A stretch of DNA of 6,422 nt. It comes from Chitinophagaceae bacterium. GTDB taxonomy: Bacteria; Bacteroidota; Bacteroidia; Chitinophagales; Chitinophagaceae. Positions within the stretch are counted from its first letter, which is position 1, and the number at the start of each line of letters is the position of its first letter. The stretch lies in NCBI GenBank assembly GCA_016741945.1, contig JACVCQ010000150.1:1-6422 (forward strand), written 5' to 3'. Below, piece after piece: positions 1-6,192 of the stretch. Under the pieces are notes generated by a model. The model saw only the letters and a list, made by a program, of their open reading frames with translations. It was not told the DNA's origin and ran no database searches. Both the position numbers and the translations under genes were made by a program.

Positions 1-944
1 ACCTGAAAACGACCTCCCGTCACTTGTGAGTATACTTTTGTAATTTTTAACTTGTATTGTTTGTTGGCAAAGCTGAATTCACCGGTGAGACCGATAAAAA
101 CCCTTGATATGTAATGTTCATCAACATCAACACGTATTTTGTATCCATTTAACAAATCTATTTGGCCTAATCTTTCTCCTTTATTTTTATTTTGACCTAT
201 TTCAGCATCCATAGAAGTGAGTTGTCCGTCTATCGGAGATCGTACAATCAAGTCGCCCACTTTTTTTCTAGTAAGCTGTAAAGCATTGCTGGAACCATCG
301 AAAAGTTGTTTGGCCTGCTGAAGACTTTGTTTGGTGGATACAGAATCTTGTTTTAAGATTTGATCAGCCAGTTTCTTTTTTTCAAGCTGATACAAATAAT
401 TATTTTCTGATTGTTTGAATTCTTGAGCACCTATGGCTTTTTGTTCATACAAGTGTTTATTCAATTCGTAAATCCTTTTGGCTTCTTTGAGTAAATTGTC
501 AACATCTGTCATTTGATTTAATCGGGTTACTGTATTTTGCTCAGCGGCGTTTCGGGCAATCTGCATTTGCGTTAATAGATTGAATACTTGGGTCTCTTGG
601 GTTACAAGACTTACTGCTAAATCTGTATTAGATAATCGCATGATAGGCTGTCCTTTTTTCATTATAGCGCCATCTTCAGCATATTTCTCTTCTACTCTTC
701 CACCTTCTTGAGCATCTAGATAAATTGTGGTAAGCGGTAGTACCACACCATTTACTGGTATAAACTCTTTAAAAGTACCTTTAGTTACTTCATTGATACT
801 CAATCTTTCTCTTTCAATACTAAGTTTTGGTTTCCCGGAAGTGTAATAATAACTGGCACCAATGAGTAGTAGTAACGTACCCATACCTAGCATGGTTAAT
901 ACTTTTTTTGAATTCCATTTTCTTTTCTGAATAACTCTGTCCAC
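1..944 (-). CDS. HlyD/MacA-family membrane fusion protein (efflux periplasmic adaptor), C-terminus cut by the window edge
   Basis: This is a periplasmic adaptor that normally links an inner-membrane transporter to a TolC-like outer-membrane channel. The visible part is 314 residues. A basic N-terminus (about 1-15, RKWNSKK) precedes one membrane segment (about 16-34). A first half of a biotinyl/lipoyl-like domain follows at about 75-105 (GGRVEEKYAEDGAIMKKGQP), then a long helical hairpin at about 110-228 rich in Gln, Lys and Glu. The second lipoyl half is at about 229-262 (IVRSPIDGQLTSMDAEIGQ), and a beta-barrel domain begins at about 268. Family members are usually about 400 residues, so roughly a quarter is missing. 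I chose GTG at 944 because it keeps the positively charged segment before the membrane helix; the first downstream ATG (893-891) would remove it, and a stop lies in frame upstream. Partner genes, perhaps an FtsX/MacB-type ABC transporter, would lie beyond the left edge; that is inference. Family assignment is secure; substrate is unknown. Confidence 0.9.
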   Translation of the reverse strand, partial: MDRVIQKRKWNSKKVLTMLGMGTLLLLIGASYYYTSGKPKLSIERERLSINEVTKGTFKEFIPVNGVVLPLTTIYLDAQEGGRVEEKYAEDGAIMKKGQPIMRLSNTDLAVSLVTQETQVFNLLTQMQIARNAAEQNTVTRLNQMTDVDNLLKEAKRIYELNKHLYEQKAIGAQEFKQSENNYLYQLEKKKLADQILKQDSVSTKQSLQQAKQLFDGSSNALQLTRKKVGDLIVRSPIDGQLTSMDAEIGQNKNKGERLGQIDLLNGYKIRVDVDEHYISRVFIGLTGEFSFANKQYKLKITKVYSQVTGGRFQ

Positions 945-962
945 GTTTGTTGGTTTAATATT

Positions 963-1115
963 TTATATGAGTTGTATCTGGAATAGTGGTGAAAAATCAC
1001 TTTTTTTCTTGTTTTCATGGCTACTGCACATATATGCCATTAAGACCATACTTATGGTTATCGTCATGAGTAGGATACCTGTTTTTTTGGCCTTATCTGA
1101 TCCTGTTATTTTCAT
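963..1115 (-). CDS. Possible small membrane protein, 50 aa, upstream of the efflux adaptor
   Basis: I do not recognise this protein. The frame runs from ATG at 1115 to TAA at 963 and is preceded in frame by a stop, so this ATG is the earliest start. The product has a basic, polar N-terminus (MKITGSDKAKKTG), a hydrophobic stretch at about 14-29 (ILLMTITISMVLMAYM), Cys30, then a charged segment (SSHENKKKSD) and a short hydrophobic tail. This is the layout of a single-span membrane protein. Cys30 is placed like a lipoprotein cysteine, but Ala-Tyr-Met before it is a poor lipobox. It ends 18 bp before the adaptor GTG, as a first gene of that operon would, and begins just downstream of a TGGCAC element (1153-1148). 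It may instead be a chance frame in leader RNA, since only length, layout and position support it. Confidence 0.42.
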   Translation of the reverse strand: MKITGSDKAKKTGILLMTITISMVLMAYMCSSHENKKKSDFSPLFQIQLI

Positions 1116-1138
1116 ATTCTTGTGTTACATAAATAGCT

Positions 1139-1153
1139 ATAAGGAAAGTGCCA
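1139..1153 (-). promoter_or_regulatory. Partial sigma-54-like promoter for the efflux adaptor operon
   Basis: On the minus strand TGGCAC (1153-1148) matches the sigma-54 -24 element exactly, and the next bases read TTTCC-TTAT. The spacing to the -12 position is right (TT is present), but the usual GC dinucleotide is AT here, so the match is incomplete. If used, transcription would start near 1127, about 12 bases before the ATG of the small ORF at 1115. The divergent neighbour encodes a sigma-54 activator, which strengthens the case by context only. Confidence 0.4.
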
Positions 1154-1203
1154 GTTTTTTCACGAATTGTAAATCAATACGTTATAAGTTTTAAGCCATG
1201 CAC

Positions 1204-1254
1204 AACTGTTCGATTTTGATACAAAAACTGTCCGATTTTGATATAGTGTATCAA
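1204..1254. promoter_or_regulatory. Candidate enhancer (activator-binding repeats) between divergent operons
   Basis: An 18-bp sequence, AACTGTTCGATTTTGATA (1204-1221), is repeated at 1226-1243 with one mismatch (T to C at its seventh base), a 22-bp period or about two helical turns. TTGATACA (1216-1223) is also perfectly inverted as TGTATCAA (1247-1254), and TTGATA occurs again at 1238-1243, so three copies of the half-site TTGATA are present. The cluster sits between sigma-54-like elements facing both ways and next to a gene for an NtrC-type activator. That is where upstream activator sites of such proteins usually lie. The repeats are seen directly; binding by the adjacent regulator is inference. 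Confidence 0.6.
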
Positions 1255-1298
1255 CAAACTTGAATTACAAAGGCTTATGTTTCAGAGTCTTATTGTTC

Positions 1299-1314
1299 TG
1301 GTATATTTATGGCA
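1299..1314 (+). promoter_or_regulatory. Sigma-54-like promoter for the response regulator-kinase operon
   Basis: The sequence TGGTATATTTATGGCA has GG at 1300-1301 and GC at 1312-1313, exactly the 10-base gap between the -24 GG and -12 GC of sigma-54 promoters. The -24 box keeps TGG and the -12 box reads TGGCA against the consensus TTGCA. Transcription would begin near 1325, leaving a leader of about 17 bases before the ATG at 1342. The product of that gene is itself a sigma-54 activator, so autoregulation is plausible. The core dinucleotides and spacing are visible, but flanking bases match only in part. Confidence 0.45.
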
Positions 1315-1341
1315 CGGAAGAACCGATAAACAATACTTTTC

Positions 1342-2694
1342 ATGAATCTAAAACAGTCAAGGATATTAGTAGTAGACGATGATACAGATGTACTCACTGC
1401 TGTTCGGTTGTTGTTGCGGACAGAAGTCAAAGAAGTGACAATAGAAAAAAATCCGGAACAAATACCTTCTCTATTAGCTCGAAATGCATATGATTTGGTA
1501 TTGTTGGATATGAATTTCAATGCTTCTATCAATACTGGTAATGAGGGGATGTATTGGTTAAAACGTGTAAAGGAAATACAACCCGCAACAGCAGTAATCA
1601 TGATTACTGCTTATGGCGATATCGATTTAGCTGTTCGTTCACTCAAGAAAGGCGCAGCAGATTTTGTTGTGAAACCTTGGCATAATGAAAAATTACTGCT
1701 AACACTGGAAACAGTAATAGCGGGAAAGGGTAAAAAGGCAGCTGCTGTTTCTGGACAAATGAGCAATATCAAAACTAAGCTAATAGGCAAAAGTGAAGTG
1801 ATGCTAGAGATTTTTTATAAAATATCTAAGATTGCTCCTACTGATGCTAATATCCTAATTCTGGGAGAAAATGGAACCGGTAAAGACCTAATAGCAGCAG
1901 CTATACATGAAGAGTCTCCAAGAAAAGCAGGTCCATATGTTAAAGTAGATGTAGGTGCATTGACAGAAAGTTTATTTGAGAGTGAACTTTTTGGACATAA
2001 AAAAGGAGCTTTTACAGATGCACGGGACGATAGAACAGGAAGATTTGAAGCAGCAAATGGTGGAACATTGTTTCTTGATGAAATCGGTAATATTAGTTTA
2101 CAGCAGCAAGCTAAACTCTTAAGTGTATTGCAGAATCGGCAAGTGACGAAACTAGGTGCTAATGAATCGGTACCATTAGATATTAGGTTGGTTTGTGCAA
2201 CTAATCTACCATTAATAGAACTAGCGAATGAAAAGAGGTTCAGAAAAGATCTGATTTACCGGATCAATACCGTTGAGATTGTAGTACCACCTTTGCGTAA
2301 GCGTAAAGAAGATATCCCATTACTGGCTGAACATTTTGCAAGCATGTATGCTGAGAAATATCTTAAACCCAACATTCGTTTTGATATATCTGCTATTGAA
2401 AAATTACAGCAGTATCTTTTCCCCGGAAATGTACGGGAGCTTCAGTATACAATTGAAAGAGCTATCATTATGGCTGATTCAGAAAAAATAGAAGCTAAGG
2501 ATTTATTGTTTTCTCCATTAGAGTCACAATTGACTCAACAAGAAGAGCAAACAGATCATAAGTTAAGTACGATTGAAAAAAATACTATTATGCGAGTGAT
2601 TGATAAACATAATGGTAATATCAGTAGAGCCGCAAAAGAATTGGGATTAACAAGAACGGCCTTATATAGGAGGTTAAGTAAATACGAACTATAA
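1342..2694 (+). CDS. NtrC-family sigma-54-dependent response regulator
   Basis: This cytoplasmic transcription activator of 450 residues receives a phosphate from a partner kinase and uses ATP to open sigma-54 promoters. A receiver domain spans about 1-125, with acidic residues Asp12-Asp14, phosphoacceptor Asp56 (VLLDMNF), Thr89 and Lys111. An AAA+ domain spans about 145-385: Walker A GENGTGKD (175-182), the sigma-54-contacting loop GAFTDA (222-227), Walker B GGTLFLDEIGN (240-250), probable arginine fingers Arg301 and Arg307, and PGNVREL (361-367). The usual Trp before that last motif is Phe360. A Fis-type helix-turn-helix occupies about 414-450. Full length and all catalytic residues indicate a working protein. 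ATG at 1342 is the first start after an in-frame stop at 1327-1329. The kinase gene follows 20 bp downstream and is its probable partner. The divergent efflux operon and this operon itself are the likely targets. Names such as zraR or atoC cannot be assigned from sequence alone. Confidence 0.95.
   Translation: MNLKQSRILVVDDDTDVLTAVRLLLRTEVKEVTIEKNPEQIPSLLARNAYDLVLLDMNFNASINTGNEGMYWLKRVKEIQPATAVIMITAYGDIDLAVRSLKKGAADFVVKPWHNEKLLLTLETVIAGKGKKAAAVSGQMSNIKTKLIGKSEVMLEIFYKISKIAPTDANILILGENGTGKDLIAAAIHEESPRKAGPYVKVDVGALTESLFESELFGHKKGAFTDARDDRTGRFEAANGGTLFLDEIGNISLQQQAKLLSVLQNRQVTKLGANESVPLDIRLVCATNLPLIELANEKRFRKDLIYRINTVEIVVPPLRKRKEDIPLLAEHFASMYAEKYLKPNIRFDISAIEKLQQYLFPGNVRELQYTIERAIIMADSEKIEAKDLLFSPLESQLTQQEEQTDHKLSTIEKNTIMRVIDKHNGNISRAAKELGLTRTALYRRLSKYEL
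1590..1611. repeat. Perfect 22-bp palindrome inside the response regulator gene
   Basis: The arms AGCAGTAATCA and TGATTACTGCT are exact reverse complements with no spacer. The sequence encodes Ala-Val-Ile-Met-Ile-Thr-Ala of the receiver domain, a conserved segment carrying the switch threonine. The symmetry may follow from codon choice over that motif. A binding site is possible but not supported by anything else here. Confidence 0.5.
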
Positions 2695-2714
2695 ATCAGA
2701 CTCGGCATAGAGGC

Positions 2715-4058
2715 ATGGAAAAGAAATCATTTCAATGGAACATAGTAGCAAGGGTTATTTTATTATTCTTGACACTTTGTGTAGCTTCTTTTCTGCTCGT
2801 ACAGACATTGTATTTATACCTATTCCTTTTATCGCCTGTTATTATATACCAAGTTATTATTTTTTACAAGTTTTATAAAAAGGCGGAAGATGAAGTGTAT
2901 GAGTTTGTAGAATCTATTAAATACCATGATTTTTCCAGAAATTATAATGTTCAAAAGGCACCCCATGAACTAAAACCTTTACGAAAGGTGTTTAATGATA
3001 TCAATTTAACTTTTAAGCTCATTACGAAAGAAAAAGAAACTCAGTTTCAATACTTGCAGAAAATTCTAGCATTGGTAGATACTGGAATTCTCTCTTACAA
3101 CATCAAATCGGGTGAAGTGGTATGGATGAATGAGTCACTGAAAAAAATGCTATTGATTCCTTATCTCAAAAACATTCATTCTCTCGAAAAAAGAGATATA
3201 CAGCTATATCAGCAGATTATTGAGATCAAGCAGGGAAGTGGAAGAGTTGTTGCTATACAACAAGAGAAAAATACTTTTAAAATTTTACTATCTGCTACTG
3301 CTTTTCAAACAGATAATAAAACCTTCAAATTGATTGCATTTCAAAATATAAATGAGGCATTAGATCAAACAGAATCGAAAGCATGGCAACGATTATTAAG
3401 TGTAATGACACATGAAATCATGAATTCTGTTGCACCTATTTCATCTTTAGCAGATACACTGAAAAATAGATTACAGTCTTCAGTTGTACTACTTGATAAC
3501 AGTAATGGTGTAGTAGAGGATTTAGAAGTAGTAATCAATACTATTAAGAAAAGAAGTGAGGGACTGCTCAAGTTTGCAGAAGTGTATAGAAACCTAAATA
3601 AGATTACTCAGCCAACAGTAAAGCCTGTATATGTAAGAGATATATTTGAAAATATGCACCAACTGATGGCACCAACGCTTTCTCAAAAAAATATTGAATT
3701 AGATATTGTCTTAAAAGAACCAGATCTAGTTATTGAACTTGACAATAATCTAATTGAACAAGTTTTAATTAACCTTATTATCAACTCAATGGATGCTGTT
3801 AAAGAAACTGTTGCACCGCGTATTGTACTCTCTGCTTATCAGTCGAGCAATAAAAAAGCTTTTATCAAGGTTGCAGATAATGGATCTGGAATGAGTGAAG
3901 AAGTGATGAATAATATTTTTATTCCTTTTTTCAGTACCAAAAAGAATGGAAGTGGTATTGGGTTGAGTTTATGTAAACAGATTATGATGTTACACAAAGG
4001 AAATATCTCAGTACAATCTGTAGAAGGCAAAGGCACAGCTTTCTTGCTGCTTTTTTAA
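2715..4058 (+). CDS. Membrane-bound sensor histidine kinase (NtrB/NtrY-like)
   Basis: This is a 447-residue kinase that autophosphorylates on histidine and probably passes the phosphate to Asp56 of the regulator encoded just upstream. Two membrane segments lie at about 10-30 and 33-52 with almost no loop between them, so there is no periplasmic sensor domain. A helical linker (about 55-115) and a PAS-like region (about 116-215, with TGILSYNIKSGEVVWMNES) follow. The dimerisation helix carries His233 in MTHEIMNSVAPI. The ATPase domain shows an N box with Asn353 and Asn357 (LINLIINSMDAV), G1 box DNGSGM (388-393), F box IFIPFFSTK (401-409) and G2 box GSGIGLSL (412-419). All catalytic boxes are present. 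The ATG lies 20 bp after the regulator stop, so the two probably share an mRNA. The layout suggests sensing within the membrane or cytoplasm; the signal is unknown. Confidence 0.94.
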   Translation: MEKKSFQWNIVARVILLFLTLCVASFLLVQTLYLYLFLLSPVIIYQVIIFYKFYKKAEDEVYEFVESIKYHDFSRNYNVQKAPHELKPLRKVFNDINLTFKLITKEKETQFQYLQKILALVDTGILSYNIKSGEVVWMNESLKKMLLIPYLKNIHSLEKRDIQLYQQIIEIKQGSGRVVAIQQEKNTFKILLSATAFQTDNKTFKLIAFQNINEALDQTESKAWQRLLSVMTHEIMNSVAPISSLADTLKNRLQSSVVLLDNSNGVVEDLEVVINTIKKRSEGLLKFAEVYRNLNKITQPTVKPVYVRDIFENMHQLMAPTLSQKNIELDIVLKEPDLVIELDNNLIEQVLINLIINSMDAVKETVAPRIVLSAYQSSNKKAFIKVADNGSGMSEEVMNNIFIPFFSTKKNGSGIGLSLCKQIMMLHKGNISVQSVEGKGTAFLLLF

Positions 4059-4065
4059 TGAATAC

Positions 4066-6000
4066 TTATTTAATAATCACAGTGCCAAGTTGGTCTGTGA
4101 TTCCCTTTTCAATATCTTTTAGGTGTTTATGTATTTCGAGTAATTTCTTAAAGTCATCCATCGAAGCGTGCTCTATATCACGCTGATTCTCTTCAATCAT
4201 TTTTTTGATTCTTCTTAGCTTATAAAAGTGAATACTCATGATCACATCCTGTCTGCTGGTATCACGGTTCACAATATTCATACCTTCTAATACTTCGTCC
4301 CATTTTTGACTCAATTCAAAAGGGGTTACTGAAATACTGATGATGAGATTTCTGATATTCTCGTCATCATGATACAGCATGGATTTGGTTGTGGGTTCTA
4401 GTCCTTTATGATAAGCATCTTTGTATTCTTCAAATACTTTTTCAAGAAGGGGTGTTTCGAAATGAAAATGCGCTAACTCTGAAAAAATATAATCTGCTAC
4501 ATTATTGGTTTCATCCCATGTGCGTAAGCCATATTCGAGTAATACCCTAAGAATATTCCGCTCATGTGCCTCATCCAAAATCAATAGTCGACTGGTATCA
4601 TCGAGTACATCTTCCGGTTGCTCGGCTTGTTTGAGTTGCTGGTTGAATTCTTCTTGAGCAATTCCTTTCTTTTCTTCTTTAGTAATCTTATCACGCTTGT
4701 ATTTATTGACAAGATTGGTGAGACCAGCCTCATCAATTTTCAATAAATCGGAACATTGGCGGATATAATCTTGTTGTTTTGTAAAATCTTCTGCCTTATT
4801 AATCTTACTTAAGGTTTCTGCAACCTGATTAACCACTGCACTTTTCTTACTAACATCGGTGCCGGCTTCTTTCAGCATCACTTCCAACTGGAAAATGATG
4901 AAGTCTTTTTTTGACTTTGCAACAAAATCATTGAAAGCTGTTACACCTACCTTATGTACATAACTATCCGGGTCTTCATTATCAGGAATCAAAACGAGTC
5001 GCACATTTAGTCCTTCTTCTAAAGCCATGTCCAAACCACGCAAAGCTGCTTTTACGCCGGCGTTATCACCATCGTAAATGATGGTAAGGTTATCAGTATA
5101 CTTTTTAATCAGTCTAATTTGGTCAGTCGTTAGAGAAGTGCCGCCACTCGCCACTACATTTTCAATACCAGCCTGGTGCAAACTCACCACATCCGTGTAT
5201 CCTTCTACCAATAAGCATTCTTTCGCTTTATCGATGGCCATTCTTGCCTGATAGAGTCCATATAAGATTCTACTTTTGACATAGATTTCATTCTCCGGGG
5301 TATTGATGTATTTTGGTCCACGATCACTTTTGCCAATCACTCGAGCTCCAAAGCCAATGATTTTGCCCGTATTACCATGAATAGGAAATATGATACGATT
5401 GCGGTAGTTATCTACCAGTTCCTCATTATTTCTAACAGCGCTCAATCCGCTTTTTGGGAGTAATTCACGATTGAACTGGTGCTCTAATAATGCTTTGGTG
5501 AGACCATCTCTATGATCAGGGTTATAACCTATTTGGAATTTGTGAAGGATATCTTCCCGAAAACCACGCTCTTTGAGGTAACTGAGTGCAATCATGTTAC
5601 CTTCATCAGTATCGAATAATTGTTGGGTGAAAAATTTTTGAGCAAAATTATTGATTGCATACAGACTTTCAGACGTGAGTTGCTGTAGTTTAATTTCGGG
5701 ACTGGTTTCCGTTTCTTCGATTTCAATATTGTAGCGAGCAGCCAGCCATCGTAATGCTTCCGGATAGCTGTATTTCTCATGCTCCATCACAAAGTCAATA
5801 GCACGACCGCTTTTGCCACAACCAAAACATTTATAAATTTCTTTGGTAGGGGAAACGGTAAACGAAGGTGTTTTTTCATTGTGAAAGGGACAATTACCAA
5901 TGTAGTTGGTTCCCCTTTTTTTCAGTTTCACAAATTCCCCCACAATATCAATGATATCGACACGGTTGAAGATTTGTTGTATGGTGTTTTGGGAGATCAT
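4066..6000 (-). CDS. dnaG: DNA primase DnaG
   Basis: DnaG synthesises the RNA primers used at the replication fork, working with the replicative helicase DnaB. The 644-residue product has the full family layout. An N-terminal CHC2 zinc-binding domain shows Cys37, His40, Cys58 and Cys61 (NCPFHNEKTPSF, KCFGCGKSG). The polymerase core includes RNRIIFPIHG (200-209) and YINTPENEIYVKSRILYGLY (231-250). The TOPRIM catalytic fold has Glu266 in EGYTDV, DGD at 310-312 and DPD at 343-345, the metal-binding acidic residues. The C-terminal part (about 450-644) is less conserved and should hold the helicase-binding domain. The ATG at 6000-5998 gives the usual start MISQNTIQQI. The gene faces the kinase gene with 7 bp between stops and is divergent from the DeoR-type gene. 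Its 5' leader lies in a heptamer repeat array that starts four bases before the ATG. Length and motifs indicate an intact gene. Confidence 0.98.
   Translation of the reverse strand: MISQNTIQQIFNRVDIIDIVGEFVKLKKRGTNYIGNCPFHNEKTPSFTVSPTKEIYKCFGCGKSGRAIDFVMEHEKYSYPEALRWLAARYNIEIEETETSPEIKLQQLTSESLYAINNFAQKFFTQQLFDTDEGNMIALSYLKERGFREDILHKFQIGYNPDHRDGLTKALLEHQFNRELLPKSGLSAVRNNEELVDNYRNRIIFPIHGNTGKIIGFGARVIGKSDRGPKYINTPENEIYVKSRILYGLYQARMAIDKAKECLLVEGYTDVVSLHQAGIENVVASGGTSLTTDQIRLIKKYTDNLTIIYDGDNAGVKAALRGLDMALEEGLNVRLVLIPDNEDPDSYVHKVGVTAFNDFVAKSKKDFIIFQLEVMLKEAGTDVSKKSAVVNQVAETLSKINKAEDFTKQQDYIRQCSDLLKIDEAGLTNLVNKYKRDKITKEEKKGIAQEEFNQQLKQAEQPEDVLDDTSRLLILDEAHERNILRVLLEYGLRTWDETNNVADYIFSELAHFHFETPLLEKVFEEYKDAYHKGLEPTTKSMLYHDDENIRNLIISISVTPFELSQKWDEVLEGMNIVNRDTSRQDVIMSIHFYKLRRIKKMIEENQRDIEHASMDDFKKLLEIHKHLKDIEKGITDQLGTVIIK
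4075..4102. terminator. Candidate terminator hairpin at the convergent gene ends
   Basis: AATCACAG (4075-4082) and CTGTGATT (4095-4102) form a perfect 8-bp stem, and CCA/TGG inside the 12-base loop could extend it. On the plus strand the stem is followed by CCCTTTTC, and on the minus strand by AT-rich TTATTAAATAAG, so it could end transcription both ways. Neither T run is strong. It lies within the last codons of dnaG and 17 bases past the kinase stop. A weaker hairpin (CAGC 4036-4039, GCTG 4046-4049) followed by C and six Ts sits in the final codons of the kinase gene. Confidence 0.45.
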
Positions 6001-6004
6001 GGTG

Positions 6005-6121
6005 GTGAAAAGTCAAAAGTGAAAAGTCAAACGTGAAAGGTGAAAAGTGAAACGTTAATAGATCATAGACAATAGTCCATGGCGTCGTTTCACTTTTCAC
6101 TTTTCACCTCTCACTTCTCTC
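6005..6121. repeat. Heptamer repeat array with inverted arms in the dnaG-deoR spacer
   Basis: Seven consecutive 7-bp units of the GTGAAAA type run from 6005 to 6053: GTGAAAA, GTCAAAA, GTGAAAA, GTCAAAC, GTGAAAG, GTGAAAA, GTGAAAC. In the same register follow four units of a second type: GTTAATA, GATCATA, GACAATA, GTCCATG (6054-6081). After five bases the first type returns inverted at 6087-6114: GTTTCAC, TTTTCAC, TTTTCAC, CTCTCAC, then a degenerate TTCTCTC. The outer units pair as perfect 15-bp arms (6040-6054 with 6086-6100) around a 31-base loop. Similar low-complexity intergenic repeats are, from memory, common in this bacterial group. No coding potential is evident. Confidence 0.85.
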
Positions 6122-6135
6122 GTCTTTCGGGACGA
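6120..6135. other. Short hairpin with a TTCG loop
   Basis: TCGTCT (6120-6125) pairs with GGACGA (6130-6135), with one T-G wobble closing a TTCG tetraloop on the plus strand. It directly abuts the heptamer array. No T run follows on either strand, so it does not look like an intrinsic terminator. On the minus strand the bases just before it read TATTTTCG, one mismatch from the Bacteroidota -7 promoter element TAnnTTTG. No matching -33 element was found, so a dnaG promoter here is only a guess. Confidence 0.35.
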
Positions 6136-6192
6136 AAATACAATTTTGAGGCAATGGAAGTTTGGAATTGAAGCATTTCCTTATTTTTATCT

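Noticed and set aside
987..1008. GTGA-AAAA-TCAC followed by seven Ts on the plus strand
   Set aside because: The stem is only four AT-rich base pairs, and no plus-strand gene ends nearby. It falls within the small minus-strand ORF.
967..1194. Plus-strand 75-residue open frame
   Set aside because: It lies antisense to the better-supported small ORF and across the minus-strand promoter element. Its composition (many Phe, Ile, Ser) is typical of the complement of AT-rich DNA.
1310..1325. Alternative sigma-54 -24 box TGGCACG at 1310-1316
   Set aside because: The -24 match is perfect, but the -12 position reads AACCG instead of TTGCA. The overlapping site at 1299-1314 has GG and GC at the correct spacing and was preferred.
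1290..1601. Minus-strand 103-residue open frame
   Set aside because: It is antisense to the receiver domain of the response regulator, with no recognisable motif.
3365..3571. Minus-strand frame inside the kinase gene, and a similar one at 3839-4036
   Set aside because: Both are shadows of the kinase coding sequence with no domain or start context of their own.
5191..5205. EGYTDV instead of EGYMDV in the DnaG TOPRIM motif
   Set aside because: The catalytic Glu and Asp are kept, and as far as I recall Thr at this position is common in primases of this bacterial group.
5779..6036. Plus-strand frame over the dnaG start and the heptamer repeats, and a minus-strand shadow at 5592-5780
   Set aside because: The first is antisense to the DnaG zinc-binding region and runs into repeats. 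The second is another frame of dnaG. Neither has family features.
6161..6189. TTTG (6161) and TATTTTTA (6182-6189) as a Bacteroidota promoter for the DeoR-type gene
   Set aside because: The 17-bp spacing is too short, the -7 box lacks its final G, and the start would fall at or after the ATG at 6193.
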